Source: Rhizobium sp. N324 (GTDB lineage Bacteria; Pseudomonadota; Alphaproteobacteria; Rhizobiales; Rhizobiaceae). Taken from it: 64,000 nucleotides of DNA. Within the stretch, counting starts at the first letter, position 1; each line of letters opens with the position of its first letter. The notes beneath the pieces were generated by a model that saw only the letters and a program-made list of their open reading frames with translations, ran no database searches and had not been told where the DNA came from. The DNA is taken from assembly GCF_001664485.1 (NCBI RefSeq), contig NZ_CP013630.1:4259501-4323500 (forward strand). Reading direction: 5' to 3'. This document shows positions 28,344-36,829 of this stretch, piece after piece. The position numbers were made by a program, and so were the translations under genes.

Positions 28344-28592
28344 ATGGAGATCGTATGGGACGAACCGAAGCGGATTGCCAATATCGAGAAACATGGCCTC
28401 GATTTCGCCGATCTGACTTTCGAGTTCTTCCTGTCTTCCGTTGTCGTTCCCGCCAAAGATGGGCGATCCAAGGCCATAGGCCGCCTCGCTGACGGAACGA
28501 TCGTCGCAATCTTCGTAAATCTGGGCTCTGAGGCGCTTTCGATCATTTCAATGCGCCCCGCCCGCAAGGACGAAAGGAGCATGATCCGATGA
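28344..28592 (+). CDS. brnT: BrnT family toxin
   Basis: An 82-residue ribonuclease toxin of the type II BrnT/BrnA system (BrnT has a RelE-like fold and blocks translation). Sequence shows the family start MEIVWDEPKRIANIEKHGLDFADL and the conserved end SIISMRPARKDER. No Shine-Dalgarno sequence precedes the ATG. The stop overlaps the brnA ATG (ATGA), typical of the pair. Both genes look intact. Confidence 0.88.
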   Translation: MEIVWDEPKRIANIEKHGLDFADLTFEFFLSSVVVPAKDGRSKAIGRLADGTIVAIFVNLGSEALSIISMRPARKDERSMIR

Positions 28593-28906
28593 TTATCAAA
28601 GCCCGGAAAACGACGCAGTTCCAGCCTGGCCGCGGCTACTCCAAGGAGGATTGGGATGCCGTCTCCGACAATCCCCCTCTGTCCAAGACAGAGATGGCAA
28701 ACGCCAAGCCCTTCAAGGAGGCATTTCCTGAGGTTGCCGAAAAGATGGAAAGGGCCATTGCAGCCCGCGGTCGACCCAAGCTGGACAACCCGAAGCAACC
28801 CCTGAACATTCGTCTCGATGCCGATATCATCCAGTTTTACAAGGCCACTGGCAAAGGTTGGCAGTCAAGGATGAACGATGCATTGCGAAAGGCGGCTGGC
28901 TTATAG
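28589..28906 (+). CDS. brnA: BrnA family antitoxin
   Basis: A 105-residue antitoxin and autorepressor: a disordered toxin-wrapping N-terminal part followed by a C-terminal ribbon-helix-helix-like DNA-binding part (PLNIRLDADIIQFYKATGKGWQSRMNDALR). A strong AAGGAG lies 8 bases before its ATG inside brnT, so it should be translated better than the toxin. It neutralises BrnT. Confidence 0.88.
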   Translation: MIIKARKTTQFQPGRGYSKEDWDAVSDNPPLSKTEMANAKPFKEAFPEVAEKMERAIAARGRPKLDNPKQPLNIRLDADIIQFYKATGKGWQSRMNDALRKAAGL

Positions 28907-29026
28907 CGCCCTTCGCAGATCCTCTCCAAAAACTGGCGGCCGTCGGCAGCTAAATCGTCTTCCAAAGCTTGGCTAGTCTCATCATCACATTGCGGAGCCG
29001 TCGGCTCGCCGTGTCCTCACCGCGCG

Positions 29027-29503
29027 TCACGCCCCCAATCCCAACAGCGCCGCCGCAACCCACCCACCGACAAAACCAATCGCACCCCAGACAAGACCTG
29101 CGAAGCTGACCGGCACACCCGGCACAAAGTCCCGCCAGGTGTTGGCGAATACGACATCGTCCGGCTCGCGGAGCAGCACGAAGGGTTTGGCGACCGGGGC
29201 GGCGGTGCCAAGTTTCAGCTGCTGCGACAGCAGCGTTTCGTAGCGCGAGATCGTGCTTTGCATAGAGACGCCGCGGTCGCGCAGGAAATCGTCGGAGGAT
29301 TGCGCATAGGTGTTCAGCGCCTGCTGGCGATCGAGGTGGTGCTCGGCGGCCTGTCTGTTAAAATCTTCGACGATGACGCTGAGTTCGTCGATCGCGCCGC
29401 CGATCCGCTGGCGGTATTGCTGGGCAAATTCCGGCGCCTGTGAAAACACCGTGCCGCCGGCAAGTCCGGCGACGATGGCGATGATCCTTGCAATCGGTCC
29501 CAT
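29027..29503 (-). CDS. DUF2937 family membrane protein
   Basis: A 158-residue protein with an N-terminal hydrophobic segment (IARIIAIVAGLAGGTVF), a periplasmic helical region QYRQRIGGAIDELSVIVEDFNRQAAEH and a C-terminal membrane segment (VSFAGLVWGAIGFVGGWVAAALLG). It resembles DUF2937; function unknown. ATG 29503 chosen because it starts at the membrane segment; the open frame reaching 29941 is the opposite strand of the next gene. Confidence 0.75.
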   Translation of the reverse strand: MGPIARIIAIVAGLAGGTVFSQAPEFAQQYRQRIGGAIDELSVIVEDFNRQAAEHHLDRQQALNTYAQSSDDFLRDRGVSMQSTISRYETLLSQQLKLGTAAPVAKPFVLLREPDDVVFANTWRDFVPGVPVSFAGLVWGAIGFVGGWVAAALLGLGA

Positions 29504-29630
29504 TCTCGATGCCTCCGGCTGGTCATCAGCGGTAACGATCCGCGGCCGCAAAGGTTTCTGTTCGACACAATCGGTAACGCTATGTGATTGAACCGACAGC
29601 GCTTCCGGCGAGTTCCTCCCCTGACCAACA

Positions 29631-29650
29631 AGTTGCTCCCGTGAGCAACT
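29631..29650 (+). promoter_or_regulatory. Leader hairpin before the Tyr/Arg/His-rich gene
   Basis: AGTTGCTC (29631-29638) and GAGCAACT (29643-29650) form a perfect stem with a 4-base loop, ending about 3 bases before the ribosome binding site. It could be an operator or a translation-control stem. Confidence 0.4.
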
Positions 29651-29668
29651 GAGAAAGAGAGGCTTGTC

Positions 29669-29932
29669 ATGAAACAGATTATCCTTGCCTGCACACTCGC
29701 TGCCGCATCCATCTTTTCCGCAATGCCATCGCAGGCGGCCAGTGTGACGATCACCACGGGTGATGAGCGCCCCTACTACCGTGATTCGGAACGTCCCTAT
29801 TACCGCCATCACAGCCCCTACTACCGCCACGACATGCGTCGGCGTTACGTGTCCCGCGACTGCTTTACCAAGACGGAAAAGATCCGCCGCCATGGCCATA
29901 CGGTCATCAAGGAAACCAGGGTCTGCCGATAG
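29669..29932 (+). CDS. Small secreted Tyr/Arg/His-rich protein
   Basis: An 87-residue protein with a clear signal peptide (KQIILACTLAAASIFSAMPSQAA) and a mature part with repeated PYYR units (ERPYYRDSERPYYRHHSPYYRHDMRRRY), then a C-terminal two-cysteine domain ending TVIKETRVCR. Similar small proteins occur in rhizobia; function unknown. AGAGAGG is 7 bases before the ATG, and a perfect 8-bp inverted repeat sits just above it. A terminator follows. Confidence 0.7.
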   Translation: MKQIILACTLAAASIFSAMPSQAASVTITTGDERPYYRDSERPYYRHHSPYYRHDMRRRYVSRDCFTKTEKIRRHGHTVIKETRVCR

Positions 29933-29946
29933 GCGATCCACGCACG

Positions 29947-29972
29947 AAGCCCGGCTGATCGGCCGGGCTTTT
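29947..29972 (+). terminator. Rho-independent terminator
   Basis: AAGCCCGGC (29947-29955) and GCCGGGCTT (29962-29970) with a short loop, followed by TT, 15 bases past the Tyr/Arg/His-rich gene. Confidence 0.75.
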
Positions 29973-30037
29973 CATCTGATTTCGTCACGCGGAACTTCGC
30001 CATAACGGCCGCGTTATTCGCGAAAGGAGTAAGCGTC

Positions 30038-30191
30038 ATGCGTATCAAGATGACTCTTTTGGCAATCGCCTATGTCGCCATCAGGCGCCGTGCTGCTTGC
30101 CATCGCCTATCAGCCGCAGGTGACGGGTGCCCTGCAGAAGACCGATCGGCTGGCCGGTTCGTCCTTCCTGGTCGAGCGCTTCGCCGGTTGA
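30038..30191 (+). pseudogene. Small membrane protein gene with a +1 frameshift
   Basis: AAAGGAGT lies 7-8 bases before ATG 30038. The first 15 codons give MRIKMTLLAIAYVAI; then a one-base insertion (ATC-A-GGC) breaks the frame. Skipping one base gives GAVLLAIAYQPQV, TGALQKTDRL and AGSSFLVERFAG to TGA at 30189-30191. The restored 50-residue protein would have one membrane helix. The good ribosome site and protein-like second half suggest a real gene recently damaged, or a sequencing error. Confidence 0.5.
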
Positions 30192-30225
30192 CCGGATGAG
30201 CGGTTGAGTGAGAGATGACGATGCA

Positions 30226-30516
30226 TCAATGTCGCTCATTGATCGGAGGCCCGCCGAGCAGGATCCGGTTCTGCACCGCATGCACGCCTTCGACAGCCCT
30301 GGCAACCGCGGTCGCCCGTTCGATCTCGCCGACGGTGCCGACCGTACCGGTCAGCACGATCTGATCGTTCTCCATCGTCACTTCGACATCCGATGCATCG
30401 ATGCCGCCGGCAATTGCCAGCGCATTGGCGACGGCCGCTTCGACGGATGCGCGATTGGAGATTTCCGCTTCCATCTCGGGCTCGAGCCCGTGGAATGTCT
30501 GTTCCTTGAAAACCAT
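30226..30516 (-). CDS. BON domain protein
   Basis: A 96-residue protein with one BON domain: SVEAAVANALAIAGGIDASDVEV, IVLTGTVGTVGEIERATAVARAVEGVHAVQNRI. BON domains bind phospholipid or other envelope components; here no signal peptide is seen, so it may be cytosolic and stress related. Single gene followed on its upstream side by a repeat element. Confidence 0.85.
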   Translation of the reverse strand: MVFKEQTFHGLEPEMEAEISNRASVEAAVANALAIAGGIDASDVEVTMENDQIVLTGTVGTVGEIERATAVARAVEGVHAVQNRILLGGPPINERH

Positions 30517-30589
30517 GATCCGTTTCTCCTCAATATCCGGGCGTCAAACCTGCGAAGGAAACGCCCGTCGGCGGGATTTGGTTTCAGGG

Positions 30590-30725
30590 CCGCTAAAGCG
30601 CGTCGCGATCTTTCAGATTCGCGCCTTGTGCTTTAGCTTTTTATTTTCTCGCATATCGTTGCCGCAAAAGCGCTTCGCGCTTTGCCTGGGAAAACCGCGG
30701 CACACTTTTGCGCGACATGCTTTAC
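30590..30725. repeat. Rhizobium-type intergenic repeat
   Basis: A composite element between the BON gene and the next gene. Hairpin one: GCTAAAGC (30592-30599) with GCTTTAGC (30630-30637) and inner GTCGCGA/TTCGCG. Hairpin two: GCAAAAGCGC and CGCTTTGC at about 30664-30685. A tail ACTTTTGCGCGACATG recurs with the same spirit as the 21.3-kb palindromes. I recognise these words as frequent in Rhizobium genomes. Confidence 0.65.
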
Positions 30726-31372
30726 CAGTTGAGGCGAAAACGCAGATTGACGCTGCCGGCCTCATCCGCCGAAAACGGATTGCTGACCGAGGCATCGAGA
30801 TTAAGGTTCGGCAGGATCGCCTGGTTGACGGCAACCGAACTGGAAAAATCGCCGCTGGCGTTGCTGATACCGGCACCGGCCGAAAGCGAGGTGCCCGTCC
30901 AGGGATGGATCAGCTTCAGCGCCTGCGACGCCGTCACCGAGGCCTGTTTGATATCAACCGCATCATATTGCACGCTGATCGACCGGCTCGACTGCATGTC
31001 GAGCGAATCCGACAGGATCCAGCTGCGGGAGCGGCTGAGCGTCAGCGCGCCGCTGCCGCGCAGCGTATCGACGCTGATCCTTGCGCCCCGCTGCGATTGG
31101 CCTGATGGCGTGACACTCGTTCTGACGATCCTGCCCCAGAGCATCGCCTGTTCGGAATCGGGCAGCGGCGCCCCGCCCTTGGTCGAGGCGAGCGCGATAT
31201 CGGCACCGGCGCTGGTTTCCCATTCGGCCGCCAGGCGAAAACCCATCGTCGCCTTGTAGGATCGGTCGGAGAGTTTGGCCGGCGACCAGATCAGCAGATC
31301 ATCCGCCCTTGCCGCCGAGGCGAGCGAGAGCAGGACGGCGAAGAGAAGGCTGGCTGTTTTGAATATCGTCAT
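30722..31372 (-). CDS. Hypothetical exported beta-rich protein
   Basis: A 216-residue protein with a signal peptide (TASLLFAVLLSLASAARA). The mature part is rich in alternating hydrophobic strands and ends in an aromatic residue (VNLRFRLNW), so an outer-membrane beta-barrel is possible. No family recognised. ATG 31372 chosen over ATG 31384 since GGA lies 5 bases upstream. Confidence 0.65.
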   Translation of the reverse strand: MTIFKTASLLFAVLLSLASAARADDLLIWSPAKLSDRSYKATMGFRLAAEWETSAGADIALASTKGGAPLPDSEQAMLWGRIVRTSVTPSGQSQRGARISVDTLRGSGALTLSRSRSWILSDSLDMQSSRSISVQYDAVDIKQASVTASQALKLIHPWTGTSLSAGAGISNASGDFSSSVAVNQAILPNLNLDASVSNPFSADEAGSVNLRFRLNW

Positions 31373-31734
31373 GAAATCCAACATTTCCACGGACACAGGA
31401 CTGCAGCGCACATGAATGCGCTCGCAGCGAACGCGATGAGGGATTGCGGCCAAGCCGCCCGTCCCGGTTCTTCCTCGGTTTTAATGTTTTGGCCGGAAGG
31501 CCGGCGGCACCTTAATGCCTGTTTCCGAAGGACGCCGTAGCGCCCCGAATTGCCATGCAACCGTGAACGGCGCGACGAATTTCGAATCCGCCAGCAAGGT
31601 CACAAGGATCACATCCAGCCGCCGCTCTGTAAACCCCACGACGCCCGAAATCTGCTGCACCGCACACTTGCCGCCCCCGTCAAAGCCTAGTAGAGCCTGA
31701 GCCTACGAGAAAAACCTTCGCGAAATTGCAGATA
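31373..31734. other. Intergenic region upstream of dxr
   Basis: About 360 bases between a minus-strand gene and dxr. Short frames exist (for example a 42-codon plus-strand frame near 31413) but show no domain or ribosome site I trust. Must contain both divergent promoters. Confidence 0.4.
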
Positions 31735-32922
31735 ATGACCGGCAAAACCGCGCCGCGGCGCCTCAGCATCTTCGGCTCGACAGGCTCGATCGGCCAGAAC
31801 ACCCTCAATGTCGTCGATCACCTGGGCGGGCGGGAGAACTTCGAAATCTCCGTGCTGACCGGCAACGGCAACGTCGAATTGCTGGCCCGGCAGGCGAAGT
31901 TGTCAGGCGCTGGGATGGCGGTGACGGCAAGCGACCGGCATTACGAAGCGCTGAAAAGCGCGCTTTCCGGCAGCGGCATCGCGGTCGCATCCGGAAAATC
32001 CGGCCTGATGGAAGCGGCCGATCGCGAGGCCGACTGGGTGATGGCGGCAATCGTTGGCACCGCGGGCCTGGCGCCGACGCTGGCAGCAGCAAGGCGCGGC
32101 GCCGATATCGCCCTTGCCAACAAGGAATGCCTGGTTTCGGCCGGCGATCTGTTCATCAGCGCCATCCGCAAAGGCGGCGGCAAGCTGCTTCCCGTCGACA
32201 GCGAGCACAATGCGATTTTCCAGGTGCTGGAGGAAAACCAGCGCCATGCCATCGAGCGTGTGGTGCTGACGGCCTCGGGCGGGCCCTTCCGCACCGCCTC
32301 GCTGAAGGAAATGGCCGGTGTGACGGCGGAGACCGCGCGCGCCCACCCGAACTGGTCGATGGGCCTGAAGATCTCGATCGACAGCGCTTCGATGTTCAAC
32401 AAGGCGCTGGAGATAATCGAAGCCCGGCATCTTTTCAGCCTCACGCCCGAGCAGATCGAAGTCATCATCCATCCGCAATCGATCATCCATTCGATGGTCG
32501 GCTATAGCGATGGATCGGTGCTGGCCCAGCTCGGCGCCCCCGATATGCGCACCGCGATCGGTTACGCCCTGTCCTTTCCGCGCCGGCCGAACCTGCCGAT
32601 CGAGCGGCTGGATTTCGCCAGGCTCGCCCGGCTGGATTTCGAGGCGCCGGATGAGCTGCGGTTTCCGGCCTTGCGGCTGGCGCGCCTGGCGATGACGCGC
32701 GGCGGCGTTCAGGGCGCCGTGTTGAACGGGGCCAAGGAAGTGGCGCTCGAAGCCTTCATCGAAGGACGGCTGCCGTTCCTCGCCATCGCCGAGATCACCG
32801 AGAGGGTCATGGACGATCTGGCCGGCCTGCCGCCGGCCGCCGAGATGGACGAAGTCTTCGACGCCGACAGGCAGGCCCGGCAGAGGGCTGCGGAGCTGAT
32901 GAAACTGGAGATCGCCGGCTGA
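31735..32922 (+). CDS. dxr: 1-deoxy-D-xylulose 5-phosphate reductoisomerase
   Basis: NADPH-dependent second step of the MEP isoprenoid pathway. The 395-residue protein has the NADPH loop GSTGSIGQNTL near residue 15, ANKECLVSAG, the metal/substrate motif PVDSEHNAIFQ and TASGGPFR, then NWSMG. ATG 31735 is preferred to the TTG at 31726. It stands as a single gene; the following sugar locus is convergent with only 3 bases between. Confidence 0.94.
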   Translation: MTGKTAPRRLSIFGSTGSIGQNTLNVVDHLGGRENFEISVLTGNGNVELLARQAKLSGAGMAVTASDRHYEALKSALSGSGIAVASGKSGLMEAADREADWVMAAIVGTAGLAPTLAAARRGADIALANKECLVSAGDLFISAIRKGGGKLLPVDSEHNAIFQVLEENQRHAIERVVLTASGGPFRTASLKEMAGVTAETARAHPNWSMGLKISIDSASMFNKALEIIEARHLFSLTPEQIEVIIHPQSIIHSMVGYSDGSVLAQLGAPDMRTAIGYALSFPRRPNLPIERLDFARLARLDFEAPDELRFPALRLARLAMTRGGVQGAVLNGAKEVALEAFIEGRLPFLAIAEITERVMDDLAGLPPAAEMDEVFDADRQARQRAAELMKLEIAG

Positions 32923-32925
32923 AGC

Positions 32926-34017
32926 TTACCGCAGCCGGTTGCCAGCCTCATCGAACAACCGGCAATCCGACGGTTCGAACAGCAGGCCGACCTGCTTGCC
33001 TGCCGCGATGCTGATCGGTGAGCGGTGCTCGACGGTCAGCGACTGACCGTCGGCAAGCTGGCAATAGAGATATTGCGTTCCCCCGAGATATTCCGAAAAA
33101 TCGACCGTGGCCGTCAGCTTGCCCGACCGATCCGGCGCCACCTTCAGATGCTCCGGCCGCAGACCGAGCGTCACCGCGCCTCCGGCCGGCCGGCCCGTGC
33201 TGATTAAGGCGGTTTCGATGCGGGAGCCGGCGACCTCGACCACTCCGCCCTCGCCCCAGCGGGCATTCAAGAGGTTCATCCTCGGCGAGCCGATGAAGCC
33301 CGCCACGAAGGTATTGGCGGGATCTTCGTAGATCTGCCTTGGCGTTCCGGCCTGCTCGACACGGCCGTCGCGCAGCACGACGATCTTGTCGGCGAGCGTC
33401 ATCGCCTCGGTCTGGTCATGGGTGACGTAGATCATCGTGTTGCCGAGCTCGCGGTGCAGGCGGGCGATCTCGATGCGCATCGACACCCTGAGTTCCGCAT
33501 CGAGATTGGACAGCGGCTCGTCGAACAGGAAGACATCGGGCTTGCGCACGATCGCCCGGCCGATCGCCACACGCTGGCGCTGGCCACCGGAAAGCTGTCC
33601 TGGCCGCCGGTCGAGAAGATGATCGATCTTCAGGATGGCGGAGGCCGCCTTCACCCGGGTCTCGATCTCGGCCGGCTGGGTGCGCGCCATCTTCAGCCCG
33701 AAGGCCAGATTGTCGCGCACGCTCATATGCGGATAGAGCGCATAGGACTGGAAGACCATGGCGATGCCGCGCTCGGACGGATCGAGATCGGTGACCATGC
33801 GTCCCTTGATCTCGACCTCGCCGTCGGTCACGTCCTCGAGACCGGCGATCATCCGAAGCAGCGTCGATTTTCCGCAGCCGGACGGGCCGACGAAGACGAC
33901 GAATTCGCCCTCTTCGATCGTCAGGTCGATCCCGTGGACCACCTGCAGATTGCCATAGCTTTTTCGCACGTCCTGGAGCACGACGCTCTTGTTAGCCATA
34001 CCGTTCGTCATCCCCAA
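32926..34017 (-). CDS. Sugar ABC transporter ATP-binding protein (MalK/UgpC type)
   Basis: A 363-residue ATPase: Walker A GPSGCGKST near 43, signature LSGGQRQR, Walker B VFLFDEPLSNLD and a C-terminal TOBE regulatory domain. It energises the two permeases upstream in the operon. Last gene of the locus, 5 bp after the GH127 gene. ATG 34017 gives MGMTNGMANKS; ATG 33999 (MANKSVVLQDV) is also possible. Confidence 0.92.
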   Translation of the reverse strand: MGMTNGMANKSVVLQDVRKSYGNLQVVHGIDLTIEEGEFVVFVGPSGCGKSTLLRMIAGLEDVTDGEVEIKGRMVTDLDPSERGIAMVFQSYALYPHMSVRDNLAFGLKMARTQPAEIETRVKAASAILKIDHLLDRRPGQLSGGQRQRVAIGRAIVRKPDVFLFDEPLSNLDAELRVSMRIEIARLHRELGNTMIYVTHDQTEAMTLADKIVVLRDGRVEQAGTPRQIYEDPANTFVAGFIGSPRMNLLNARWGEGGVVEVAGSRIETALISTGRPAGGAVTLGLRPEHLKVAPDRSGKLTATVDFSEYLGGTQYLYCQLADGQSLTVEHRSPISIAAGKQVGLLFEPSDCRLFDEAGNRLR

Positions 34018-34022
34018 ACGAC

Positions 34023-35945
34023 CTACTTGTCCGACTGGACCCAGACGAGCATCTCTCCGGGCGCGCGGTTGTCCCAGAGATGATAGGGCACGAAACGCGC
34101 GGTGGCGACCTGCCTTTCGGCCGGCGCATTGCGGTAGAGCGGTGTTCCCCAGTTCGACGTCTCCTCGCGCTCGACCTTGAGATCGAGGGCGACGGCATCG
34201 TTGAGATCCTTCAGCACGATGGTTTCGGCGGCCGGAAGCTCACGCGGCAGGATGATGGCGTTGAGATCCTCGCCATTGTCGGTGGTTTCGACGCAATAGA
34301 CCAGGGGCCCACGCATCAGTGCGACGCGGCCGGCATCCTGGCGCACCTTCGGATTGGCATATTGCGGGCGCAATGCCAGCGGCAGGTGGAGGGCGACACG
34401 ATCGCCATCGTTCCATTGACGATCGATCCTGGCATATCCATCCCGGACAGTGGCGGCGAGATCGAGCATTTCCCCATTGACGCTGAGGGTCGCCCCTTCA
34501 GCCCAATCGGGAATGCGCAGCGACAGCGCGAATCTCGCGGGCGTCTTCAGCCTGGTGGTAAAGACGACGGCCCCATCCCAGGGATAGTTGGTGGCCTGCT
34601 CCAGCTCGCCTTCGGCGCCGTTGGCAAGCTTCAGCCGGGCGGTGCTTTCGCCATAGAGATGCACGGCGATCTCATCATCGGCAACGGCATACATATAGGA
34701 GCCGATCGAGGTCACCAGCCGGGCGATATTCGGCGGGCAGCAGGGGCAATGGTGCCATTTCCAGCGGTGGTGCTTGCCCGCACTTTCGAGCGGATTGTCG
34801 TAGAAGAAGGTCTTGCCGTCGGTGGAAAGGCCGGGAAGCGCGCCGTTATAAAGCGCCTGTTCCATGATGTCGGCGTAGCGCCGGTCAGGCCCGCGCCCGA
34901 GCATGCGGCTTGCCCAGAAGACCAGGCCGACGGAGGCGCAGGTCTCCGCATAGGCCGTATCATTGGGCAGGTCGTAATAGTCGGTGAAGCCTTCGTTGGA
35001 GGCGGCCGGGCCGATGCCGCCGGTGATATACATCTGCTTGGTGGTCAGATCGTCCCAGAGCGTTTCCAGCGCCGCCGTCAGGCTGTCGTCCCTATATTCG
35101 GTGGCGATATCGGCCATCCCCGAATAGAGGTACATGGCGCGCACCGCATGGCCGACGACCTTGGTCTGCTCGCGCACCGGCTGATGCGCCTGGCCATACT
35201 CATAGGTCTTCTGATGGAAGTCAGCAGCGCTCCGGCCGTCGCGAGCGGCTTCGGCCGTGAAGAAATGCGGCTCGGTGCCACGCTCGTCGATGAAGAATTT
35301 CGACAGCTCCAGATATTTCTTCTCGCCGGTGACGCGGGAAAGCTTGACCAGCGCCAGCTCGACTTCCTCGTGACCGCAATAGCCGGGGAACTGACCTTCG
35401 CCATGGCCGAAGATCGTGATCATGTAATCGGCAAAGCGGCACATGATATCGAGCAGCTTGCGTTTGCCGGTCGCCTGGTAATAGGCGACCGCGGCTTCCA
35501 TCAGATGGCCGGCGCAATAAAGCTCGTGATGGTCGCGCAGATTGGTCCAGCGGCGGGCGGGCTCGACGCGCTGGAACCAGGCGTTGAGATAGCCGTCCTT
35601 GTCCTGCAGCCTCTCATACATGTCGATGATCTCATCGGCACGCGCCTCCAGCTTCGGGTTCGGCCGGCGATAGAGCGAATAGGCGATGGTCTCGATCGAT
35701 TTGCCGAGATCGGAATCCCAGAACATCTGCGTCGTCCCGCCCCAGGGCTGAATGGGAATGACGACGCCGGGGCTCGGCTGGGAGACATCGATCGCCTTCA
35801 GCATGCCGGCCTCGACGCAGCGGTCGAGCAGGGTCTCGGCGGTGGAATTGCAGACGGCGTCCTGCCATTTGCCCCAGAAGCCGCCGAGCTCGACATCGGG
35901 CACGGCGACGGGACGAAACTGGCGGTCGTTGCTTGATTTGGTCAT
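34023..35945 (-). CDS. Glycoside hydrolase family 127 (beta-L-arabinofuranosidase-like)
   Basis: A 640-residue cytosolic enzyme. GH127 catalysis uses a zinc-bound cysteine nucleophile; here the ligands appear as E334-x-C336 (YAETCASVG) and C402-C403 (HCPCCPPNIAR), equivalent to Glu338, Cys340, Cys417 and Cys418 in HypBA1. The (alpha/alpha)6 barrel is followed by beta domains. No signal peptide, so it should act on sugar already imported by the adjoining transporter. Substrate is inferred as an arabinofuranoside or similar. ATG 35945 starts MTKSSNDRQF. Confidence 0.88.
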   Translation of the reverse strand: MTKSSNDRQFRPVAVPDVELGGFWGKWQDAVCNSTAETLLDRCVEAGMLKAIDVSQPSPGVVIPIQPWGGTTQMFWDSDLGKSIETIAYSLYRRPNPKLEARADEIIDMYERLQDKDGYLNAWFQRVEPARRWTNLRDHHELYCAGHLMEAAVAYYQATGKRKLLDIMCRFADYMITIFGHGEGQFPGYCGHEEVELALVKLSRVTGEKKYLELSKFFIDERGTEPHFFTAEAARDGRSAADFHQKTYEYGQAHQPVREQTKVVGHAVRAMYLYSGMADIATEYRDDSLTAALETLWDDLTTKQMYITGGIGPAASNEGFTDYYDLPNDTAYAETCASVGLVFWASRMLGRGPDRRYADIMEQALYNGALPGLSTDGKTFFYDNPLESAGKHHRWKWHHCPCCPPNIARLVTSIGSYMYAVADDEIAVHLYGESTARLKLANGAEGELEQATNYPWDGAVVFTTRLKTPARFALSLRIPDWAEGATLSVNGEMLDLAATVRDGYARIDRQWNDGDRVALHLPLALRPQYANPKVRQDAGRVALMRGPLVYCVETTDNGEDLNAIILPRELPAAETIVLKDLNDAVALDLKVEREETSNWGTPLYRNAPAERQVATARFVPYHLWDNRAPGEMLVWVQSDK

Positions 35946-35965
35946 GGGTTCCACTTTCCCTAGGG

Positions 35966-36829
35966 TTATTTCACCGCGCCGGCCATCAGCCCGCGCATGT
36001 AGTAGCGTTGCAGGAGCAGGAAGACGATCAGGCAAGGGATCGTCATGACGACGACGCCGGCCTGCACCGCTCCCCAGTTGATGGCGCCGAGCCGCCCGGC
36101 GCGAACCGCCGTCATCAGCACCGGCAGGGTGTATTTCTCATTGCTGGAGAGCAGCACCAGTGCGGCGAGAAACTCGTTCCAGGCATTGAGGAAGGCAAAG
36201 ATCGCCACCGTCGCCACACCGGGAAGCACCAGCGGCAGCAGAACGCGGGCGAGAAGCCTGAGATCGCGGGCGCCGTCGATGCGGGCCGCCTCTTCGATTT
36301 CCTTCGGCACCGCATCGAAGGCGTTGCGCATCATGAAGACCGAGAAGGGCAGCTGCAGCGTCACATAGACGAGCGTCAGCCCGATCAGCGAATTGTTGAG
36401 GCCGAGCTTGGCCAGGATGATGAAGAGCGGCGTCAGGATCGACTGGAACGGGATCATCAGCGTGGCGATGATCAGCACGAAGAGCGCATTCTTCATCGGG
36501 AACCGATAGCGCGAGAAGCCGTAGCCGGCGAGCAGGCTGACGGCGACGGTCAGCACCACGGTGGCGACCGAGACCAACAGCGAATTGATCATGTGCCGCC
36601 AGATGCCGGCGCCGAACGTATCGAGCAACGCATAGGCATCGAAGCTGACGCCCGATGTCGGCCACGGCGGCAGCGGCGGCAGGCTGGCTTCGGTCCCTTG
36701 CCGGAAGGAGGCGAGCAGCGTGATCGCAAACGGCGCCAGGAAGAAGATCGAGATGGCGATGCCGCTGAGATGATAGGCCGATTTCACGCGGAAGGCCTTG
36801 CGGGCACGGCGTTTTCTTGAGGTGATCAT
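35966..36829 (-). CDS. Carbohydrate ABC transporter permease (MalG type)
   Basis: A 287-residue inner-membrane protein with six helices and the EAA loop (EIEEAARIDGARDLRLLARVLLPLVLPG) contacting the ATPase. It belongs to CUT1 systems. It overlaps the upstream permease by 4 bp (ATGA). Confidence 0.92.
   Translation of the reverse strand: MITSRKRRARKAFRVKSAYHLSGIAISIFFLAPFAITLLASFRQGTEASLPPLPPWPTSGVSFDAYALLDTFGAGIWRHMINSLLVSVATVVLTVAVSLLAGYGFSRYRFPMKNALFVLIIATLMIPFQSILTPLFIILAKLGLNNSLIGLTLVYVTLQLPFSVFMMRNAFDAVPKEIEEAARIDGARDLRLLARVLLPLVLPGVATVAIFAFLNAWNEFLAALVLLSSNEKYTLPVLMTAVRAGRLGAINWGAVQAGVVVMTIPCLIVFLLLQRYYMRGLMAGAVK

Noticed and set aside
28142..28798. 218-codon minus-strand frame opposite brnTA
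   Set aside because: Only its last about 22 codons are meaningful (ligD remnant in one frame); the rest is the reverse strand of brnT-brnA.
31515..31700. 61-codon plus-strand frame before dxr
   Set aside because: No ribosome site or domain, and composition is that of random frames.
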